This document shows positions 36,234-45,003 of a DNA stretch of 64,000 nucleotides, piece after piece. The position numbers were made by a program, and so were the translations under genes. A model generated the notes under the pieces. That model was not told the DNA's origin and ran no database searches. It worked only from the letters and a program-made list of their open reading frames with translations. The stretch lies in assembly GCA_965200005.1 (NCBI GenBank), contig OZ241331.1:2356001-2420000 (forward strand), given 5' to 3'. Source of the stretch: Aldehydirespirator sp965200005 (GTDB lineage: Bacteria; Actinomycetota; Acidimicrobiia; Acidimicrobiales; Aldehydirespiratoraceae). Within the stretch, counting starts at the first letter, position 1. Each line of letters starts with the position of its first letter.

Positions 36234-37671
36234 AAGCGGGGCCGTCGCAGGCATCGGAGCCGTCGAAGCTGTAGAGGTACTTGTCAAACGTCGCTGGTGG
36301 CCGCTTGGGCGCGGGGGCACAGCACCGACCATCACCGAGTCGCAGACATTGCACCTGCGAGGCTTTGACAGCTACGAGGACTTCAACCTCTCGGCGTTGC
36401 CATACACCGCTGATGCCGGCGGCCACTTCACAGTCCAACTTGTACAGGATTCGAGCCTGCGCGGACATCTCGGTCTGATCGAAGTCACTCGTTCTGATGG
36501 CGCAGCTGCCGGTGAGATCGAGATAGCACCTGACAAGCTAAGCGAGCCTGCCTATGAGATCCTGCTAGCGGAGCTGCAGCGACTTTGGGCTGGGTTGATC
36601 TTTGACCCGGGCGGCGTTAACAGCGTCCAGGGAGCCTTACCCACACCGGCGACGCTGTGGCACGAGATTGAAGGCCCGATCAGCCAGATTGCAGCCGAAC
36701 CGCGCTCGTTTCTGACTCTTGGCGAGGGGCTACGCAAGCTCGAATCGGTGCGCCGGCCCTGCGAACTCACTCCATCGGTGCTCCAGGGAGGGTTGGCTCT
36801 GCTGAAGGGCCGCCGACGCCAAGTTGGCGCCAAAGGGCGTGCCGGTGCCGGCAGGCGATCCAGTGGGGCTAGTGGGTTGCCCGGACGTTCCGCTGGACAG
36901 TCGGACTTGGGTTTGGGTTCGATCCCGAGTCGCCCGGGGCGTGGCCGGGCGTTGCAGCGCAGTGTCGATCTGCCCGAGAACACGCTTGCCGCAGAAGCGT
37001 TGCGGCGGCTGGTGATCTACGCCCGGCGGCATCCCGATGGGGCTGCGGTTGCTCGCAGTGCTATGCGAGCTCTCAATGCTGAGCCGTTCGTGTCTTGTGG
37101 TCCGCTACGAAGGGGCATGGAAGCGGCCAACGTTCGCACCATCAACGATCCCCGCTACCGCCGTGTCGAGCGTGTCTTGCAGGTGTTGCGCCGCCCTGAG
37201 GTGTATGCCACGGAGGGCCCTGGAGAGGCGCGGCTGGGGATTCAGGCGATCAGCCGGCTGTTTGAGTACTGGGTTTTCCTGCGAGTGCTAGAGGCTTGTT
37301 ACCTGCGCTACGGGCCGCCTGCAGCCCCCGGGTTTGCAGTCCTCTCCCAGATCAGCCGCAGCGGCACGACACGTCTGGTGATCGGCGCGGACACGACGGT
37401 TTCGTTTCCGGGAGACGTCCATGTGGCGTTCGAGCCCCACATCCACTCCAGCGCACTGGGATGGCAACAGCTAGAGAACGTGCCACACCCCCATCCCGCT
37501 CTTGCCCAGAACCTGATAACGCCTGACGTTGTGGTGCTGCGACGCTCGAATAATCCCTCGATGTTGGTGGTTGACGCCAAGTACACGGGTCGTCACATGA
37601 TCGACTACCACGCGGCCAAGACGCACGGCAAATATGCCCGGGTGCGCCTCGATGGCACACCCGGTGGTTAG
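36223..37671 (+). CDS. McrC-like DUF2357/PD-(D/E)XK nuclease, C-terminus frameshifted
   Basis: The uninterrupted frame is 482 aa. Residues 1-240 resemble DUF2357 (LPTPATLWHEIEGPISQI, then VDLPENTLAAEALRRL), followed by LFEYWVFLRVLEACYL. A PD-(D/E)XK core follows, with Pro434-Asp435 in LITPDVVV and Asp451-Ala-Lys453 in LVVDAKYTG. The frame stops at 37669-37671 right after HGKYARVRLDGTP. Skipping one base at 37663 opens a 41-codon continuation to a TAG at 37787-37789. Catalytic residues precede the break, so a truncated nuclease may still fold. The GTG start lies inside the ATPase gene, indicating coupled translation. Confidence 0.78.
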   Translation: MFAESGAVAGIGAVEAVEVLVKRRWWPLGRGGTAPTITESQTLHLRGFDSYEDFNLSALPYTADAGGHFTVQLVQDSSLRGHLGLIEVTRSDGAAAGEIEIAPDKLSEPAYEILLAELQRLWAGLIFDPGGVNSVQGALPTPATLWHEIEGPISQIAAEPRSFLTLGEGLRKLESVRRPCELTPSVLQGGLALLKGRRRQVGAKGRAGAGRRSSGASGLPGRSAGQSDLGLGSIPSRPGRGRALQRSVDLPENTLAAEALRRLVIYARRHPDGAAVARSAMRALNAEPFVSCGPLRRGMEAANVRTINDPRYRRVERVLQVLRRPEVYATEGPGEARLGIQAISRLFEYWVFLRVLEACYLRYGPPAAPGFAVLSQISRSGTTRLVIGADTTVSFPGDVHVAFEPHIHSSALGWQQLENVPHPHPALAQNLITPDVVVLRRSNNPSMLVVDAKYTGRHMIDYHAAKTHGKYARVRLDGTPGG

Positions 37672-37789
37672 CAGTGTCGTGGTGGCACACCCACATCCTG
37701 GCAAGAACCAGCAGTGGGCTGGCTACGGATTAGTGCCGATGGTTCCAGGCGTCGAAGACGAGGTCGACCTCGCCGAGTTGCTCCCCTAG
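37664..37789 (+). pseudogene. Out-of-frame C-terminal remainder of the McrC-like nuclease
   Basis: Read in the +1 frame relative to the nuclease, these bases encode 41 residues with plausible nuclease-tail composition (SVVVAHPHPGKNQQWAGYG, then LVPMVPG, then an acidic end). The junction is CCC-G-GTG at 37660-37666. The extra base could be a mutation, an assembly error or a +1 recoding site at a CCC-N proline codon. It ends 12 bases before the convergent neighbour's stop. Confidence 0.55.
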
Positions 37790-37801
37790 GTCCCGAGGTC
37801 C

Positions 37802-38281
37802 CTAGGCAAGGCGTCCTCGCACTAGCAGGTCGCGCCGCCGTTTGGGGTCAGCTAGCCCGTAGCGAACCCAAATCCACCACAGCCCCGCGAGCCCAGCGAC
37901 TTCGAGCATCACTAGCACGCCGAGGGGACGATCAAACTCGGGTGAAGTGCCAACACCAAGAGCATCCATGCCAGCTAGCGGCCACCACAACAGGTCGCTA
38001 CGTGTCCACACGCCGGCGGCTACCAGAAAGACCAGCATCCCAACCGGCATCCCTAGCCAGCGGCGTCGCTTGAGGCGCCTGCCCCGCCCGACTGTTGCCG
38101 CCATCACGATCACTAGTACTCCAACCGCACCAGCCAGGGTGTGCAACAGCCACGCTGAACCGCTCAGGTTCTCGACTAGCGGCAGCACCGATCCCGCAGC
38201 GACGAAGCGGTAGTCCACGCCTGAGCTGTTGAACACAAGCGCTACGAAGATCACGCCGCCCGCAACGTAGAAGAGAAACAT
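37802..38281 (-). CDS. Four-helix membrane protein of unknown function
   Basis: From the ATG at 38281 (MFLFYVAGGVIFVALVF) the protein is 159 aa with four hydrophobic segments (about residues 2-17, 42-58, 74-90 and 125-145) and a basic C-terminus (DPKRRRDLLVRGRL). I do not recognise a named family, though similar proteins beside zinc-ribbon coiled-coil genes are common in actinobacteria. The frame is open 51 codons further upstream, but that would enter the zinc-ribbon gene. It is convergent with the nuclease gene. Confidence 0.65.
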   Translation of the reverse strand: MFLFYVAGGVIFVALVFNSSGVDYRFVAAGSVLPLVENLSGSAWLLHTLAGAVGVLVIVMAATVGRGRRLKRRRWLGMPVGMLVFLVAAGVWTRSDLLWWPLAGMDALGVGTSPEFDRPLGVLVMLEVAGLAGLWWIWVRYGLADPKRRRDLLVRGRLA

Positions 38282-38325
38282 GTCAGGTGTAGGCCCGTAC
38301 CGCTTTCGCAGCGACAACCTGCCTG

Positions 38326-39072
38326 CTAACGCAAAACGAGGCGGCCACACTCGCTGCAACCCTGCACCGATCCTGGCTCGCAGCGCTTTATCCGTGAAAC
38401 CTCGACGGTTGGCATGTGGTTGGGGCAGCCACAACCCGTCGAGGGATCGAACTCCACTGCGGTACTTGGTCCATAGCTCTGCCGCAAGCGCTCGTAACTA
38501 GCCAGTGTGGCAGCCTCCACTGAACCCGTCTGTTTGACTCTGCTGCGGTGAACCTTGCTCAATTCAGTGTCGATCTCTTCCTCAAGGGTTGCCAGTTCAG
38601 CTTGTAGGACAATGACAGTCTCGCTAGTTGCATCCAGCTGTTGCTGCAGTGACTGCTCGGATGCTTCGAGTTCCTCGATCTCGAACAGAGCTTCGATTGA
38701 TTGATCTTCTAGGTGTGCCTGGCGGGACTTCAAGCCCGCAATCTCATCTTGTAGAGCCTGCAAGTCACGGATGGCGCGAACCTCACCCGAATACAGACGT
38801 CTGTCCGAAGCCGTGGCTCTGGCTTCCATGGTCGCGGCTTCCTGTTCGAGCCTCTTCTGGCGCAGCGCAATCTCAAGTCGCTGTGCAGCCACGGTCTCGA
38901 GCCTGCCGCGATGCTCGGTCTGCTTGGCTTGCGCTTCCGCTAGCTCGGCTCGGATGGGCAGCGTGGCTTTGCGATGAGAGAGCTGTTCGGTCTCGGTGTC
39001 GAGTTGCTGGATGCGCAATAGCGGATGCGTAGCGGCTTCGTCGACATTGACGTTCTTGCTAGCTTCAGGCAC
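38326..39072 (-). CDS. C4-type zinc-ribbon coiled-coil protein (Rv2229c-like)
   Basis: This 248-aa protein is mostly a charged coiled coil (residues about 15-190) with heptad-like Leu/Ala spacing, ending in a zinc ribbon: GCGCPNHMPTVEVSRIKR, then GCSECGRLVLR. The first knuckle reads CGC followed by PNH instead of the usual CxxC, so a Cys3His or altered metal site is possible. Family members are widespread; their role is not settled. In other actinobacteria this gene commonly lies close to rnpB, which here is separated from it by the McrBC-like module. Confidence 0.8.
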   Translation of the reverse strand: MPEASKNVNVDEAATHPLLRIQQLDTETEQLSHRKATLPIRAELAEAQAKQTEHRGRLETVAAQRLEIALRQKRLEQEAATMEARATASDRRLYSGEVRAIRDLQALQDEIAGLKSRQAHLEDQSIEALFEIEELEASEQSLQQQLDATSETVIVLQAELATLEEEIDTELSKVHRSRVKQTGSVEAATLASYERLRQSYGPSTAVEFDPSTGCGCPNHMPTVEVSRIKRCEPGSVQGCSECGRLVLR

Positions 39073-39203
39073 GCAGCGACCCTAATGCTCAACTCTGTTG
39101 CTGTGAATTGATTCGCCCATCACATCGAAGCTGACGGTGGGATACCGCTCGCAGTGTGGCTGCGGCGTGGAGTCTGACTTGCGTCGGCTGTAGAAACTTC
39201 GCG

Positions 39204-40223
39204 ATGGTAAGTGCGCTAGGGATCGTTGGCGCCGGGCGAGCAGCGACGTTGCACGCTGAAGCATCGCGGCTCGCACGTGGCATGCGCCTCATCGGTGTGG
39301 CAGGTCGTACGCGTGCTTCGGTGCGTGCCAAGCAACTAGCGACCGCTTTCGATTGTGAAGCCACGACCGTGGCTGCCCTCGTGAGACGCTGCGACCTGCT
39401 AGTGATCGCCACACCTGCTCCCCAGCACCTCAACGTCATGAAACTTCTGCGTTCGGTGTCACGTTCGGCAGCAGTGCTGGTGGAGTCACCCGTGGCCGAC
39501 CGGGCTTCGGCAGTCGAAGAGTTGAACCGTGCAGCGAGTCCCTGGCCAGTACTCGCCGCTCTCAACCTGCTGCATGCACCGGTCGTGATGCAGATGTTGG
39601 ACATCTTGTCGACAATGTCGCCGCATCATCTCGAGTTGCGACTCCGGGTGCCCGGGCCGAACAACGCATCGTCTTGCGCATCTTCGGCCACGCCAAACGG
39701 TGGCGGGGTGTTGATGAACCCAGCGTCGGGATTCTGGCCAGTACTGAATGTGGCACTAGGTGCGGGCATCGTGTCGGTAGAGACGCTGCACCTTGAAGTT
39801 TCCGGTGGTTTGGATCGCAGAGCGGTTGTTGTCTTGCGAGCCGCCAATGACAGGTCTGCACGTGCCGAAGTCAGCTGGGGTCACCGGGTTGCACAGGCAT
39901 CAATTGAGGCCGCGGACTCAAACACTGTGGTGCGTGCCGAACTCTTCGGCACGACATTGCTAGAGATCAACGGCAAGCCGGCCGGATCTGCTTCACAGCA
40001 GTCGAATCCGGTTGCGGCCCTTGGCTTCGTCAACCAACTCGAGCGGTTAGCCCGAGTAGCCCGAGGTGAGTGTCAGCCGTGGCCAGACCTGAGTGCAGGA
40101 GCTGCAGCCATCATGGTCGCTAGCGCTGCGGCCCTCTCCTACGCGCGCGGAGGTGTGCCAACCGCCCCGGCCGAGTTACCGCTAAATCAATCTCCGCTCG
40201 AGTTACTCCGCATCAACTCCTGA
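39204..40223 (+). CDS. Gfo/Idh/MocA-type oxidoreductase
   Basis: This 339-aa protein has the N-terminal NAD(P)-binding loop LGIVGAGRAATLHAEAS, then DLLVIATPAPQHLNVM and VLVESPVAD, matching the EKP-like region (EKP changed to ESP). The C-terminal half is an open alpha/beta domain as in the family. The catalytic Lys of the EKP motif is Ser here, so activity may differ. Its substrate is unknown. The ATG at 39204 (MVSALGIVGAG) is preferred over upstream in-frame codons. The 3' end overlaps the convergent HAD gene by 21 bases. Confidence 0.75.
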   Translation: MVSALGIVGAGRAATLHAEASRLARGMRLIGVAGRTRASVRAKQLATAFDCEATTVAALVRRCDLLVIATPAPQHLNVMKLLRSVSRSAAVLVESPVADRASAVEELNRAASPWPVLAALNLLHAPVVMQMLDILSTMSPHHLELRLRVPGPNNASSCASSATPNGGGVLMNPASGFWPVLNVALGAGIVSVETLHLEVSGGLDRRAVVVLRAANDRSARAEVSWGHRVAQASIEAADSNTVVRAELFGTTLLEINGKPAGSASQQSNPVAALGFVNQLERLARVARGECQPWPDLSAGAAAIMVASAAALSYARGGVPTAPAELPLNQSPLELLRINS

Positions 40224-40880
40224 TCCAGACCGGGCACGTCGATGAGCGAGCCGTTCGCTGCCCGCATCAATCCCGGGAAGCTGATGCTGCACGCCCGCTT
40301 CACCTCGCCACAACCTGAACCGCTCCATTACCAGGCCCTCGAGTTGATGCCAGTTGTGTGCTCGCGGCTCAATGAGATTCCGGTTGTAGGGCTGATCAAA
40401 CACGATCACGTAGTTGCCACCCGCACGTAACGCCGAGATGTTCTCGGGAGCGTCATCCACGTAGCAATCGGCCTCCACCTCAGGCTTGTTGCCCAGAAAG
40501 CAGATGTCCCGATAGGGCACGCGGTTCGCCTCAAGCCAGCTCACAGTGTCGGTAACCGCTTCGAGATGACCCCAGTTGACGACGAGACGATGGGTGATTA
40601 CCCGGATCCACACCCCCGCATCCGACAACCGCCAGAGCGCATCAGCAGCGCCCTCAATCGCGGTTAGGCCAGCAAAGATCCGCTGTTCTCGCACTGCACG
40701 GCTGTGCAGGTGTTCAAAGGCCTTCCTATCTAGACCCCAAACAGCAAAGTCGTAGGACGTCTGAACTGGTAGCTCGTCGGCTTCAATCCCTCGCAAGGCC
40801 GCCACGTAGCTGCGGAAGCCAGCGGCGTAGTCAGTAACAACGCCGTCAAGGTCAACGCCAAAGACAAACCGTCGAGTCAC
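40203..40880 (-). CDS. HAD-superfamily 5'(3')-nucleotidase-like phosphatase
   Basis: This 225-aa protein begins FVFGVDLDGVVTDY, the HAD nucleophile motif DxDG, with motif II IRVITHRLV and motif III/IV CYVDDAPENI. The pattern of the 5'-deoxyribonucleotidase (NT5C) family is the closest match: nucleotidase-like spacing and EALWRL-type cap. It may dephosphorylate nucleotides. The last 30 residues (RRARSGSGVDAE) are basic, non-conserved and overlap the convergent neighbour. ATG or GTG start at 40880. Confidence 0.78.
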   Translation of the reverse strand: MTRRFVFGVDLDGVVTDYAAGFRSYVAALRGIEADELPVQTSYDFAVWGLDRKAFEHLHSRAVREQRIFAGLTAIEGAADALWRLSDAGVWIRVITHRLVVNWGHLEAVTDTVSWLEANRVPYRDICFLGNKPEVEADCYVDDAPENISALRAGGNYVIVFDQPYNRNLIEPRAHNWHQLEGLVMERFRLWRGEAGVQHQLPGIDAGSERLAHRRARSGSGVDAE

Positions 40881-40930
40881 CTTTCAGACGCGCGCAAAGT
40901 CACCGTGATGTTGCTCCGGAGCTAGATGCG

Positions 40931-41845
40931 CTAGTTCAGCGCAGCGTCAAGCGCCTCAACCGAAGGAGCGAAATAGAACGATCCTGATGCCGGCGCCGAG
41001 TACGCGGTGATGGCATCAAGTGCCTGTCCGTTCAAGCCATACATGGCTTCCATGCGCTCACGTATTGGTGCCTGCGTCTTGCAAAAACCCATGAAGTAAA
41101 GGCCGACCGTGCCCTCATGGAACGCATAGGGCGTGGAGCGTCGCACCATCTCGCCGCGCTTAGGGGTGGACTCGTCGGCTGTGGCTCCTTCACGCAACTC
41201 AACATGTGAGAGATGCGATGTAGGCACCTGTACATCAAGCTTTACGGAGTCGGCCTTGGTGCGACCGAAGGTGTTCTCTTCCTCTTCTAGCGACAGTGTT
41301 GCCCAGAAGTCCAGGTCGTGTACCCAGCGCTGCGCGATGCAGAAGGCGCCGCCCTCGCCACGGTCGCCATCGTCAATGATGGCTCGGTCCCGCTCATCTT
41401 CGGGGTCGGGGTTGCCGGTGCCGTCGATGTGGCCGGTGAGATCAAGACTGTTCTTGTAGATGAAAGTGGGCGTCTCGCGAGCGACTGCCATGTGACCAGC
41501 TACTGCACGCCGGAAAGTGTGCTGTACCTCCCAGCACAGATCCTTCTCGGCGTGATGCACCCAGATCAACAACTCCTCCTGGGTACCGGGAGCCGAGCGG
41601 GAGCCGTCCGGCGAGGTGTAGCCGGGATAGGGCTGGAAGTCGTCACCCGTCTCGATGCCCAGATCGTCTGCCAAGGTGGGGCCTAGCAGGATGCAGAGGT
41701 TGACACCCTGCGCCGCTGCATCAGCGCGGCAGTCGCTCAAGGCACCGCGGATTACATCGAGATCAGCGCCATCGACGCGACTCATGTGCGTATACCACTG
41801 ATACTTCTGCAAGTCGGTGAGAATCGCCGCCTGCGGTGTGGCCAT
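40931..41845 (-). CDS. Dyp-type peroxidase
   Basis: This 304-aa haem peroxidase has the family motif GHIDGTGNPD (GxxDG, catalytic Asp). The proximal His is probably in TSHLSHVELRE, with further family residues in FHEGTVGLYFMGFCKTQ. It lacks a signal peptide and resembles the YfeX/B-type group, so it is likely cytoplasmic. No encapsulin gene lies nearby and the C-terminus shows no encapsulin-targeting tail. A good GAGAGGAA ribosome site precedes the ATG. It lies downstream of the acyl-CoA ligase on the same strand, separated by 118 bases with a hairpin. Confidence 0.9.
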   Translation of the reverse strand: MATPQAAILTDLQKYQWYTHMSRVDGADLDVIRGALSDCRADAAAQGVNLCILLGPTLADDLGIETGDDFQPYPGYTSPDGSRSAPGTQEELLIWVHHAEKDLCWEVQHTFRRAVAGHMAVARETPTFIYKNSLDLTGHIDGTGNPDPEDERDRAIIDDGDRGEGGAFCIAQRWVHDLDFWATLSLEEEENTFGRTKADSVKLDVQVPTSHLSHVELREGATADESTPKRGEMVRRSTPYAFHEGTVGLYFMGFCKTQAPIRERMEAMYGLNGQALDAITAYSAPASGSFYFAPSVEALDAALN

Positions 41846-41890
41846 CGGTTATTCCTCTCGGGTTGGGTAAGGATTTCGGGATCGGTTAGT

Positions 41891-41906
41891 GCCGGTAGCG
41901 ACCGGC
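41891..41906 (-). terminator. Short inverted repeat between acyl-CoA ligase and Dyp peroxidase genes
   Basis: GCCGGT-AGCG-ACCGGC is a perfect 6-bp stem with a 4-base loop, 57 bases after the ligase stop and 45 before the peroxidase start. It could end the ligase transcript or be an operator for the peroxidase. No T run follows. Confidence 0.3.
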
Positions 41907-41963
41907 TCTTGACGTGCCGCTGCAACCTTAGACGACACGAGTGACATCTACGCGCGCCGGTGT

Positions 41964-43526
41964 CTAACGACGCAGTTCACGCCGCAAGATCTTCCCCGAG
42001 GCACTCTTGGGGATGGCGTCAAGCACTTCAAGCACACGGACTTGCTTGTAGGTCGCTAAGTGTTCGCTCACGTGGGCCTGGATGTCGTCCAACGCTGGTG
42101 GTTGCGCACCGGGGGCAAGCGCGATGTAGGCCTTGGCGAGCTCACCTGCTTCTTCATCGGGCACTCCCACAACTGCTGCATCCGCAACGGCTGGATGGGT
42201 GACCAGCACTGCTTCGAGCTCTGCTGGAGGCACCTGGAAGCCCTTGTACTTGATCAGTTCCTTGATGCGATCAACGATCGCCACATGGTCGTGCTCGTCG
42301 ATCACCGCCACATCGCCGGTGTGCAGCCAGCCGTCTTCATCGAGAGTCTCAGCAGTCGCCTCCGGGTTGTTGAGGTAGCCCTTCATTACTTGGGGGCCTC
42401 GAACCCACAACTCGCCACGCTCGCCCGTCCCGAGATCCTGGTTGCTGAGGGGATCAACAATGCGGATCTCGGTGTTGGAGATCGTTACCCCGCTGCTGCC
42501 CGGCCGGAACTGACCTTCGGGAGTGCAATGGCTCACCGGGCTCAACTCGGTCATGCCATAGCCCTGCACAACCTCACAACCGACTCTCTCAGCGGCGGCT
42601 GCGGCTAGGTCTGCGCCGAGAGGTGCTGCCCCCGAGAACACTTGCTTGAGCGATGACAGGTCGAAGTTGTCAACTGCGGGGTGCTTTACCAGCCCCAGAA
42701 CCATGGGCGGCACAGCAAAGAACCGAGTGATCCGCTCATCTTGCACCAGCTCAAGGGCACGGATCATGTCAAAGCGAGGCATCGTCACAACCCGCACCCC
42801 AAACGCGAGCAGCATGTTCATCAGCACCTGCATTCCGTAAATGTGAAAGAACGGCAATGCGGCGAGCGCTACCTCACCGGTGGTCGGGATGAAGGTGTGT
42901 TCCATCTGGGCAATGTTCGCAACCAGGTTGCGATGGGTGAGCATCACACCTTTGGGCAGACCGGTCGTCCCGGAGGAATATGGCAACACGACGACGTGAT
43001 CGTTGTAGTCAACCGGTACCTGCTCGATCGGCTCCCCAAACATCTCAGCGAGCGAGACCACCCGGGGCGACTCTGCCTCGTCTGTCTCACCGATCACGAC
43101 GACCTCGGTTACGGCTGTGCCATCAGCAGCCGCCCGTGCGGTTGCCAGGAACATGGGGATCGTCACCAGTGACGTGGCCGCGGCGTCGTTGAGCTGGAAA
43201 CGCACCTCTTCGGGGTTGTAGGTGGGGTTAATCGTCGTGACGGTCGCTCCCGCAAGTGCCACGGCGTGAAAGACGATGGCGTACTCGGGCACGTTCGGTG
43301 CCAGGATCCCAATGACTGTCCCTGGCGCTACACCACGATCTCGCAACCCACCCGCGAGCCTGCGGATGGCGTCTTCTAGCTGCGCAAACGTGTAGGAGGT
43401 TCCGGCCCCATCTGTGATGGCAACCTGGTGGGCGTGCTCAGCAACTGAGGCAAGCACGCACTCGGTGATTGATTGATCGGGGATCTCCACCCGAGGCAGC
43501 GGGCTGTGATGGATGATGGTTGTCAC
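41964..43526 (-). CDS. Acyl-CoA synthetase (4-coumarate:CoA ligase-like)
   Basis: This 520-aa ANL-superfamily enzyme adenylates a carboxylic acid and transfers it to CoA. The P-loop is PYSSGTTGLPKGVMLTHRN, with YGMTELSPVSH, LHTGDVAVIDEHDH, IKYKGFQVPPAELE and the C-terminal catalytic Lys in PKSASGKILRREL. The overall pattern is closest to 4-coumarate:CoA ligase-type enzymes; the substrate may be an aryl or medium-chain acid. The GTG at 43526 follows a clear AAGGGAAG ribosome site, so the 28 codons upstream are excluded. Confidence 0.9.
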   Translation of the reverse strand: MTTIIHHSPLPRVEIPDQSITECVLASVAEHAHQVAITDGAGTSYTFAQLEDAIRRLAGGLRDRGVAPGTVIGILAPNVPEYAIVFHAVALAGATVTTINPTYNPEEVRFQLNDAAATSLVTIPMFLATARAAADGTAVTEVVVIGETDEAESPRVVSLAEMFGEPIEQVPVDYNDHVVVLPYSSGTTGLPKGVMLTHRNLVANIAQMEHTFIPTTGEVALAALPFFHIYGMQVLMNMLLAFGVRVVTMPRFDMIRALELVQDERITRFFAVPPMVLGLVKHPAVDNFDLSSLKQVFSGAAPLGADLAAAAAERVGCEVVQGYGMTELSPVSHCTPEGQFRPGSSGVTISNTEIRIVDPLSNQDLGTGERGELWVRGPQVMKGYLNNPEATAETLDEDGWLHTGDVAVIDEHDHVAIVDRIKELIKYKGFQVPPAELEAVLVTHPAVADAAVVGVPDEEAGELAKAYIALAPGAQPPALDDIQAHVSEHLATYKQVRVLEVLDAIPKSASGKILRRELRR

Positions 43527-43711
43527 GATCTTCCCTTCCTTGGTGAGCCCGACCCTCGCTTGGTTCACTGCGAGGAGCTCACCTACGAGTCTCCGACGGA
43601 TCTTCAACAAGACAATAGGACGAATGCGACATTAGGTGGCCAAGATCGGCGAGGCAGATCAGCTCGACAGATCGGTGCGTGGCTGCGAGCGAGCGGCTTT
43701 GTGAGGTTCCG

Positions 43712-44944
43712 ATGCGCAGCGCCGTTGAGCTTGCTGTCTACACTTTCTTCTCGGTGCGCCTTGGAGTGCTGCGCGAGGCCGCAGCTAAAGAGAACCGTGT
43801 TGCGCTGGTACCAGCAGGTATAGAGGCGCTGTCTCGCCTCGGCTTCGAGACGGTTGTCGCAGCCGGTGCCGGGGAGGCATCTGGAGCCCCAGACAGCGAC
43901 TATGAAGCCGCCGGCGCCACCATTGCCGCCAATAGCGACGCCTACGGTGCCGATGTGGTGGTCTCTGTACGAGACCTAGCCGACGGCATTGTGCCGAGCG
44001 ACCCTGCATCAGGTGCAGCCACATTCATTGGCGTGCTTGATCCGCTCTGGGCCCCCCAGCGTGCCGAGCGTCATGCACTTGCAGGCACCACCGCGTTCGC
44101 ACTTGATCTGGTGCCACGCATAACCCGAGCCCAGAGCATGGATGTGCTGTCTTCGATGGGCACCATCGCGGGCTACGAAGCGGCGTTACTGGCCGCAATC
44201 CGTCTGCCACAGATGTTCCCGCTGATGATGACCGCAGCCGGCACGCTCAAACCTGCACGCGTGCTGGTGCTAGGCGCAGGTGTGGCAGGCTTGCAAGCGA
44301 TTGCCACAGCCCGGCGCCTGGGAGCCGTCGTCGAGGCCTACGACGTGCGTGCCGCGGCCGCCGAACAGATCCGTTCGATGGGCGCACGAGCAGTCGAACT
44401 TGACCTCTCTAATGTTGGAGTGTCCGCTGCCGCGGCCGAGGATGCGGGCGGCTATGCCAAGGCGCAATCCGACGCAGTAGCGGCCCGCCAGCAAGAATTA
44501 CTAGCACCCCATGTTGCTGAGGCTGATGTGGTCATCTCCACAGCCGCAATTCCCGGGCGTGCTTCTCCATTGCTGGTAACCGCCGCGATGCTTGAGGGCA
44601 TGAGACCCGGATCGGTACTCGTCGACCTAGCCGCAGAACGTGGCGGCAATTGTGAGGTGACCGAGGCCGGTGGGGAGATCGAACATCGTGGCGTGACCGT
44701 GATGGGTCCGACGGATCTGGTGTCTCGTTCCGCTCGTCACTCCAGCCAGATGTTCTCACGCAACCTGGTGTCCTTTTTGACGCACCTCGCGGGTCTGGTT
44801 CCAGAGGGCACGAACATCGCTGAGATTGATGCGACGAGCGATGAGATCCTCTCGGCGATGCTTGTCGCGCAAGGCGGCCGGGTGACCCATGACGGTGTTG
44901 CTGACGCTCTGTCGAATGCCCGAGCCGGTAGCTCGCAAACCTGA
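43712..44944 (+). CDS. pntA: NAD(P) transhydrogenase alpha subunit, NAD-binding part (PntA1)
   Basis: This 410-aa protein is the proton-translocating transhydrogenase domain I, binding NAD(H) in the cytosol. RLGVLREAAAKENRVAL is the AlaDH/PNT N-terminus; VLGAGVAGLQAIATARRL is the Rossmann loop; EAYDVRAAAAEQ follows with the usual acidic residue. It ends without the transmembrane part, which is encoded by the next gene. The ATG at 43712 follows GTGAGG; a later GTG (43757) just before RLGVLRE is an alternative start. It is the first gene of a three-gene operon that supplies NADPH from NADH. Confidence 0.92.
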   Translation: MRSAVELAVYTFFSVRLGVLREAAAKENRVALVPAGIEALSRLGFETVVAAGAGEASGAPDSDYEAAGATIAANSDAYGADVVVSVRDLADGIVPSDPASGAATFIGVLDPLWAPQRAERHALAGTTAFALDLVPRITRAQSMDVLSSMGTIAGYEAALLAAIRLPQMFPLMMTAAGTLKPARVLVLGAGVAGLQAIATARRLGAVVEAYDVRAAAAEQIRSMGARAVELDLSNVGVSAAAAEDAGGYAKAQSDAVAARQQELLAPHVAEADVVISTAAIPGRASPLLVTAAMLEGMRPGSVLVDLAAERGGNCEVTEAGGEIEHRGVTVMGPTDLVSRSARHSSQMFSRNLVSFLTHLAGLVPEGTNIAEIDATSDEILSAMLVAQGGRVTHDGVADALSNARAGSSQT

Positions 44945-45003
44945 GTTAAGGGCTTCCGAGAGTCAAGGTTCCGTTCCGTGGAAGTGCAACGAGAGGGCTA
45001 GAC

